From Blasia pusilla (lineage: Eukaryota; Marchantiophyta; Marchantiopsida; Blasiales): a stretch of DNA of 64,000 nt. Made by a program: the position numbers and the translations under genes. Location: positions 37,758,001-37,822,000 of the forward strand of contig CM114274.1 in assembly GCA_050084515.1 (NCBI GenBank), given 5' to 3'. Under the pieces are notes generated by a model. The model saw nothing but the letters and a program-made list of their open reading frames with translations. It ran no database searches and had not been told where the DNA came from. Shown in pieces: positions 58,120 through 64,000 of the stretch (position 1 is the first letter of the stretch; each line of letters begins with the position of its first letter).

Positions 58120-58636
58120 TGTCACGACTTTTAGGATATATTAGAGAGATCTGGTAGAGCACCTTTGCGAGTAGATGATTATAGGCTCAAGAGATCAAGG
58201 ATGACCTAATGAGGTCTCGAGAAACCTGAGAGAGCAGGTTTCCCCTTCGTTTCGGCTCATTTGGAGCCGTATAGAGAAACTTACTATTTTAGGTAAGTTT
58301 CCATGTTTGGTAGAGTTGGCTTTCCACTTTAGGAAGTGGCCCTTGACCCGCTTTAGTAGGTCAAGGGCCAAGGAGCTGACCTTCGAGCATAGGTTACGGA
58401 GGACAGAGCTTGGGAGAGGGAAGGTGATATAACTCATGGATAGAGAGATTGGGAGCTCATTCTCTCTTTGTTGAACCTCTTGGGATGAGGCGGAAAAGCT
58501 ATGGTCTTGCTTGCCTTGCGTGTGTGTAACCCAAGCCTCTCATTAGGAGAGTGGATTTGGTTTGACATTGAGAACGACATGTGAGAGTGCACACATTTGA
58601 GAGCTATGGTGTTGAGAGAGATTGGATCTCGATTTA
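58120..58636 (+). repeat. 5' terminal repeat module of element D
   Basis: It starts TGTCACGACT and aligns with 36,657-37,172 along its whole length, ending gattta before caaagagaga, exactly as in element C. The divergence shows that C and D are separate old insertions. Confidence 0.78.
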
Positions 58637-60212
58637 CAAAGAGAGAATGAGAGGGTGAGAGAGCTTCATGGGGGAGCTCGCTGGTTGCTCGATGTTTGGT
58701 GCAAGTTGGGGACAGATTTCCCTGCTTCATGGCTCATGGGAGTGCTCACGAGAGCAAGAGCCGCGCTATTTTGACATTTGTGTGCCAATTTTTCCTGTGA
58801 GAGAGTGGCGCACGGAAGCGCTGCTCAATTTGTGATAGGGATTGATTATCGGGGCAGATTGCCCCATGTTGATGCTCTCGATAGCACCATGTAGCTTGCT
58901 GATTTGTATTTTCATAGGTTTTATATTTTCGGAGGGAGAAATCAGCGCAGAAGCGTTGCCAAATTTTATGTAGGAGAAAGAGACGTTGGGCTTTACGACA
59001 GTCCCCATCAGTTTTTATGGGATTTTTTGTCAAAATATTTTTTGACACTGTTGCAGATAGTCAAGTTGTACATGCTGTACAGTAGACAGTGCATAATTTG
59101 GAGCTAGAAGCACAAAGTTATGGCTGATTTTGCACACTGCCAATTTTTAGGGTAAAAATGGCCAAATCCTAAAGACGTCACCGCCGTTGGCGGAGCTGTT
59201 ACCGTCCGCATCGTTGCCACCCTTTGCCGCCGCTACCACCTATGCCACGGCCACTTGTCGCGGTCACCATTGTTGGTTGCCATTGCCGTTGCCCCGAGTC
59301 GTGCCGACGTGAGTTGTCGTCGCCGCCATTTGCCACCGCCGCTTGTTGCAGCCCTTGCCGCTGCCACCGTCAACACGAGTTACCTCCGTCGCCGCCGACG
59401 CTCTTGAAGACAACGACCTATCAGCAGTGGCCAGGTAGGGCGGTTGTTGCCATAGTTGGTGAGTCTGTATGAGTCATCGCCACTTGTTAACTCGCGACTT
59501 CGACAATGTGACCTTTTTGGATTCTTGGGATCGTAGTTTCTTTTCCACTTTGCTATGTTGTGATTGGTAGCCGCTCGGAGACGATCAAGTATCGCGCTGT
59601 GAGGCCCATAAAAGCAACGCGTCTCCAATTGCCACATCGTGCCGCTTGTGGCCGTACCGCACCGTCTTGATCGCAGAGCCTGCACCATCACTAGGAGTAG
59701 ATTGCATTTTGTTGACCGTGCCGCCAGTGTCGCACCTGACCGCTGGACCTGCACCGCACATTAAGGAGATTTGAGCATCGTCAGTACCAGGGGAGTACGA
59801 CGTGCTATTTGGAGGAGTTATCTATACGACCGAGTAGGAGTCGAGATTTGCATTTTTTGAGGAGCAACATTGATATTTATTGTCAGGTTAACCATTCTAG
59901 TCTTTTGCCCTACACGTGTTAGGAATTTTTGGATATGGGGAAGTTATTTGGGATATTGGGTTTTATGCTGATGTTGAGAGCATCGATGATGTATCGGTTT
60001 AGGGGACATAGACCTGTGTGGGATGTCTAGAGTTGAGGATGGTTTGTCAATGAGACGATAGATTAGTGATTTGCCGCACCACGCCGCTTGTTGCCGCACA
60101 ACACACATCTCAGTAAGAGAGGATAGATTGAGTGCCGCATGTTTAGTTTGACTGGTTGATGGATTACTTACGAGATTGAGAGTGATTTTGTGAGAGGGGC
60201 TCTAGGGTTATC

Positions 60213-62560
60213 ACGGCATCCTTTCAAGATTTCAAGACGCGACGTAGTGGACCTAAGAGTAGCTCTGGAAGGTTTATCTAGAGTGGTGCAAGGTTTTGAG
60301 GGTCTCCACGTGAGAGATCACCTTGATCTCCTTTTGTGTCATCGTCAAACGAGGGGGAGCCTATGGAGGAGTGTGTTGGTGATCCACCATATACATTGAA
60401 TGGTCCTACCAGTTGAGCGTACGAGATGGATGACTGGGGTAGAGGACCACGTAGGTTTTTGGGTGATATATGCACTATAGAGCTATACGACTTCATTGCC
60501 AAGTTTAGGAGTTGGTGTAACTCACAGCGGGCTAGGAACTCTAGAGAGTTCAACCCATTTACATCATGGAACAATATATTCCAGCATTTAGAGGGGGTGG
60601 CAATAGATGACTACCATAAGTTCTCCCACAGATATGCCCAGGAGTTTGAGACATGGCAACTCTACTATGACCCACACTATATGTCATGGACGGAGCCGTT
60701 CCTAGATGAGGAGGAGGAGTCATGAGAGGCTACTTCCTCTTCCACTAGTGATTTTTTAGGAGGGGTCACTCGCATTGGAGCAGTTGCACCGCCTAGTCGG
60801 GTTCATCCCAGGTTCAATCTTGTGGTTGAGTTCTTTGCTAAGTTGAGGGCAAGCTACTAGGGGTACAGACGAAGAAGTTACGGAGCATCCAGGACTTCCA
60901 GAGGCACCCGGGTGAGAGTTTGGTTGAGGCTTATACTCGCTTGTGCCAGTTGATCAATGTCACTCAGGGGGTGATAGAGGCTCAGGCTATCCAATCATGG
61001 TACACGATGCTAGACCAGACACTGCGGACACGGGTGCGGAAGGGGGTGCTTCTTATGAACACCTCCCCTACACAGAGAGATATTTTTAGGACCACCGAGA
61101 ACATTGAGCACAACATGGCGGAGGCAAGCGTAGCCACCATGGTTTTTGGGCGAGAGCAGTTACGATTGCTTGCACCACCATTACAACAATGTGGACTCCA
61201 AGATAGATCACTTATGGCACGGCGAGCATAGGGAGGATACCAAGAGGCCGTATCAGAGAGATCTGCATCTTGATATACATCTCAGCAACAGCCGCCTATG
61301 ATTACTTGTTGGTCATATGGTGGAGCCCATCATCCATGTGATTGCACTTATAAGGGTCATGGATGTGTGCCTCACTATGGAGGAGGAGATGGTGATGCAC
61401 CAAGAGGTTATCATTATCACTATTGTCAAAGGTATGATCACAGACGCGCCACGTGTTTCAGTTTACATCTTGAGTTACGTCCAGACCGAGGGCTAGAGAG
61501 GGCACCAGAGCAAGTTGCTAGTCCGCATGGGCCTTGTTATGCGCATACACATTGCTGTCACCAAACACACACACAAACACGCACGATCCCATGCTAACTC
61601 ATGGCATCCAAACAATGAGACAAGAAGTACCAAAATATCTCCAATAAAATAAGATCCAATCTCTCTCACAACACCATAGTTCTCACATGTGTGCACTCTC
61701 ACATGTCTCTCTCAATGTCAAACCAAACCCACTCTCCTAATGAGAGGCTTGGGTTACATACACAAGGCAAGCAAGACCATAGCTCCGCCGCCTCATGCGA
61801 AGAGGTTCAACAAAGAGAGAATGAGCTCTCAAGCTCTCTCTGCTTGAGGTATACCCCTCCCCTCTCCCAAGCTCTCTCCATGGTAACCTATGCTCCCAAG
61901 TCACCTCCTTGGCTCTCGATCTGATGTAGGAGGTCAAGGGCCACTTACGGGAAATATAAAGTCGACCATATACTCAAAATGGTACTTATCTAAAATAGTG
62001 AGTTCCTCAATATGGCTCCAAATGAGCTGAAACGAAGGGAAAACCTACTCTCAGGTTTCCCAGGGCCTCAACAAGTCATCCTCAACCTCCTAAGCCTGTC
62101 CTCCACTACTCGCGAAGGCACTCTACTAGATCTCACCGGTCTATCCTAAAAGACGTGACAGCCTAGAGGATGTGCATCAGGTGGTCCTGTTGCGGGACGA
62201 GGATTTGGAGTTGCCAGACAGGGTGGTGGAGCTGCCCGTGGAGGAGGTAGAGTCCCACCACTAGACGCGTCGAGGGAGACGTCGGGCGTGAGGCTGGGAT
62301 GGCTACTCATATATAGCTGCTACAACAGCAAATTGCCGCTATGGTATTGAGGTTACCCAATGCCAGGTCGTGGCATCGACGTCTTATGGAGCCGCGAGAG
62401 ATATGGAGGATCCTGGTTGGATGTGCGGGGTTGCCCAGATGGAGGCCGCCACAATTGTGACGCATGGAGCAGCCAGAGAGTTTGATCCACAGCAAGGAGA
62501 AGCTAAGAAATAGACGAGGCTTCCTTAGGCCTTCACGTTGTCCGAGGTGATGAGGACCCC
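60213..62560 (+). pseudogene. Element D gag, split by an insertion
   Basis: Conserved blocks DDWGRGPRR, FIAKFRSWC, FNPFTSW and DDYHKFSHRYAQEFE lie at 60,426-60,660. Zinc-knuckle sequences near 61,307 and 61,405 have lost Cys residues (CWSYGG and YHYCQRYDH). The tail resumes at 62,165 after the solo LTR. Several stops are present. Confidence 0.82.
61531..62164 (-). mobile_element. Solo LTR inserted antisense in element D
   Basis: The insert is 61,535-62,160 (626 bp), with TG..CA ends on the minus strand (TGTCACG to ATAACA). It is flanked by GCCT at 61,531-61,534 and 62,161-62,164, with gag sequence of D continuing on both sides. It contains module Y followed by module X and so defines a complete LTR of this family. 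Confidence 0.85.
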
Positions 62561-63560
62561 ATCAATGGGTCTTGATAAGAGTTCTTGGAGAGTTGGTGAT
62601 GTTGTTGGTGTGCAAGCATGGAGGGCAATGGAAGAAGCGAGTGTGACGACTCCTATTTTTGATGCTCGGGGAAGTATGTGTTAAGCACATTGTTGGGGGC
62701 GGCCATCGTTGTGTCTCGTGCTCGTTTATTTTCTGCTTCCAATGTTATGACGTTGGGAAGTACGCCCGTTGAGGTTTTTTGGTTGGCCGCTATACTGTGT
62801 GAACGTGGAGTTGGAGTTCCTGCATCACATTCAGAGGTGATTGCAGAGGAGGTGATGGACCTGCCCTTGGAGTGGATGCTCGGGCGGTACACGTAAGATT
62901 CATGGCAGGCTGTGACTGCTAGGATGGCGGAGATGCCGGCTAGACCTACGATAGAGCGTGCCATAGCTTCTCTTGGTGTTGTGTTGCTGGATAATTGCGG
63001 AGAGGTCTTCTAGTTGGTAAGTCCATGAGGTAGATCTTTTAGTCCATAGCGCGTCTTGTTGGATTCAAGATCGCAACCCTTGATGTTGGGAAAAGCGTCA
63101 TTCAGAGGATTGGGCTTGACAAGAGCCGATGTGGAGCGTTGTCCATTCCGGATACATACATCCTTGGGTGGAGCGAGTACCACCCAGTATATCACCCTAC
63201 AGGAGGTCGTGGTGAGGATTTGCCCGGGACATGATACAGATGTCCGTAGTGCGAGCCAAGGCAGTACTCACTGATGTAGAGTCCTACGACGTTTTGGTTG
63301 GTGGAGCAGTGTTATACCTGATGGGGTTTTCCAAGGATTACAGGGTGAAGTCAGCATCTTATAGACCAAGATGGCAGTCAAGTGATGGAAGCCTTAGCTC
63401 ATTACCCGTTTGATTCATAGGTACAGTGATCTAGCGACGTCTAGGAGAGATGGCGACCTTAGCAGCATTTACCAGTGCCATCACTTGGCCTAGTGATTTG
63501 ATTGAGGGGCATGTCCATGCAAAGGATACTCCTGTCGTGATATTCTTATGGAGAGGAGTG
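62560..63560 (+). pseudogene. Element D protease region
   Basis: The core VLLDSRSQPLMLGKASFRG lies at about 63,050-63,105. The catalytic D-S-G is D-S-R here, the same change as in element B. The VLVGGAVLYLMGF block follows. Stops near 62,894, 63,010 and 63,411 break the frame. Confidence 0.8.
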
Positions 63561-63564
63561 TCAT

Positions 63565-64000
63565 GGTAGTTGCATCTACCATCTATCATCCGTTTGGTGA
63601 CGAGTGCACATCAGGTGCGCGCATAGATCGGCCTAGAAGTACTGTTGGATGCGGCGAGTGTGGGTTCACGAGCATATCGCCTACATGTGTGGTGGATCAA
63701 CTTGGTGCCACATGAGGTGTTACAGAGGGCTTATGCAAGATTGGAGCGTCCCTCCAATTTGTTGGTGGATTCTATATTGGATCCGGGCCGTCAATCACTT
63801 GCAGTGAGGCACAATGATTGACCGTCGTTGACTGTGGTCAAGAGGATTGGCATGCCACGGGCAGCCTTTTCCACATTGGTGAGTTTTCTTGCTTCCTACG
63901 CATTCAAGGAGGCTAGGTCTGGCTTGGTTTGGGATGACCAGGAACAGAGGTTGGTGGAGCCTAACGCCGATGAGCAAGAGCGAGCGATGGGATTCCCCAC
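63565..64000 (+). pseudogene. Element D methyltransferase remnant lacking motifs I-VI
   Basis: Sequence jumps from the pre-methyltransferase block (gagaggagtgtcatggta, about 63,550) to the region after motif VI (gtgacgagtgcacatcagg, about 63,597). This removes the equivalent of about 41,425-42,060 in element C. Remaining parts correspond to motif VIII onward (LLDAASVGSRAY, VDSILDPGRQS, and motif IX EPNADEQERAMGFP at the window edge). Confidence 0.82.

Larger units (their letters stand above)
58120..64000 (+). mobile_element. Element D: decayed copy of the methyltransferase retrotransposon, running off the window
   Basis: Collinear with element C: terminal module (58,120-58,636), leader (58,637-60,212), gag (60,213-61,530 and 62,165-62,560), protease region (about 62,560-63,560) and the second half of the methyltransferase (from about 63,565). 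Gag is split by an antisense solo LTR (61,535-62,160). RT and later domains lie beyond the window. Confidence 0.85.

Noticed and set aside
59224-59754. Proline/arginine-rich ORFs in the leader of element D (and 37,619-37,984 in C)
   Set aside because: Low-complexity GCC/CCG triplet-rich leader sequence that is not conserved in frame between C and D.

Overview
The window looks like nuclear DNA of a land plant or close streptophyte relative. I cannot name the species. Two clearly real intron-rich genes sit head to tail-end (convergent) between about 15.2 and 29.2 kb. Most of the rest is decayed transposable-element DNA, mainly Ty3/gypsy LTR retrotransposons, with MITEs and several tandem or palindromic repeat fields.

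Layout: (1) 1-5.13 kb, + strand, a 5'-truncated and heavily frameshifted chromovirus (zinc knuckle, RT, RNase H, integrase, chromodomain) and its likely 3' LTR. (2) 5.13-12.7 kb, - strand, a second Ty3/gypsy copy, element B, truncated inside integrase. (3) 12.7-15.2 kb, mostly AT-rich DNA without a recognisable gene. (4) 15.35-19.10 kb, + strand, an 11-exon gene for a free-standing prolyl-tRNA-synthetase-associated (YbaK-type) editing-domain protein. All exon phases agree, giving 318 codons. (5) 20.40-28.78 kb, - strand, a 10-exon gene whose phases also agree throughout (1342 codons). It encodes a fusion of an N-terminal GMC/cholesterol-oxidase-like flavoprotein, a middle domain, an alpha/beta hydrolase with Cys at the nucleophile elbow, and a C-terminal membrane segment. 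(6) 29.6-31.5 kb, hairpins and palindromic repeats. (7) 31.5-36.0 kb, - strand, an uncharacterised multi-exon coding region. (8) 36.66-46.99 kb, + strand, element C, the best copy of the B/C/D family. (9) 46.99-48.7 kb, - strand, a broken second member of the uncharacterised family, interrupted by a MITE. (10) 48.8-56.1 kb, minisatellites, a 187-bp tandem repeat, MITEs and a field of 14-bp palindromes. (11) 56.1-58.1 kb, a decayed transposon-like gene. (12) 58.12-64 kb, + strand, element D, which runs off the window.

The most notable system is the B/C/D retrotransposon family. Between the aspartic protease and the reverse transcriptase it carries a cytosine-C5 DNA methyltransferase domain with recognisable motifs I, IV, VI, VIII, IX and X, closest by eye to DNMT3. 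Element C also has a PHD finger in frame after the integrase, separated by one stop codon. The family therefore appears to encode both a chromatin writer and a chromatin reader. All copies here are inactivated by stops, frameshifts or deletions, and element D has lost the catalytic half of the methyltransferase. Capture of cytosine methyltransferases by eukaryotic retrotransposons has, to my recollection, been reported for Klebsormidium and Symbiodinium (de Mendoza and colleagues, 2018), so the principle is not new. The combination with a PHD finger and the odd terminal-repeat arrangement deserve a closer look.
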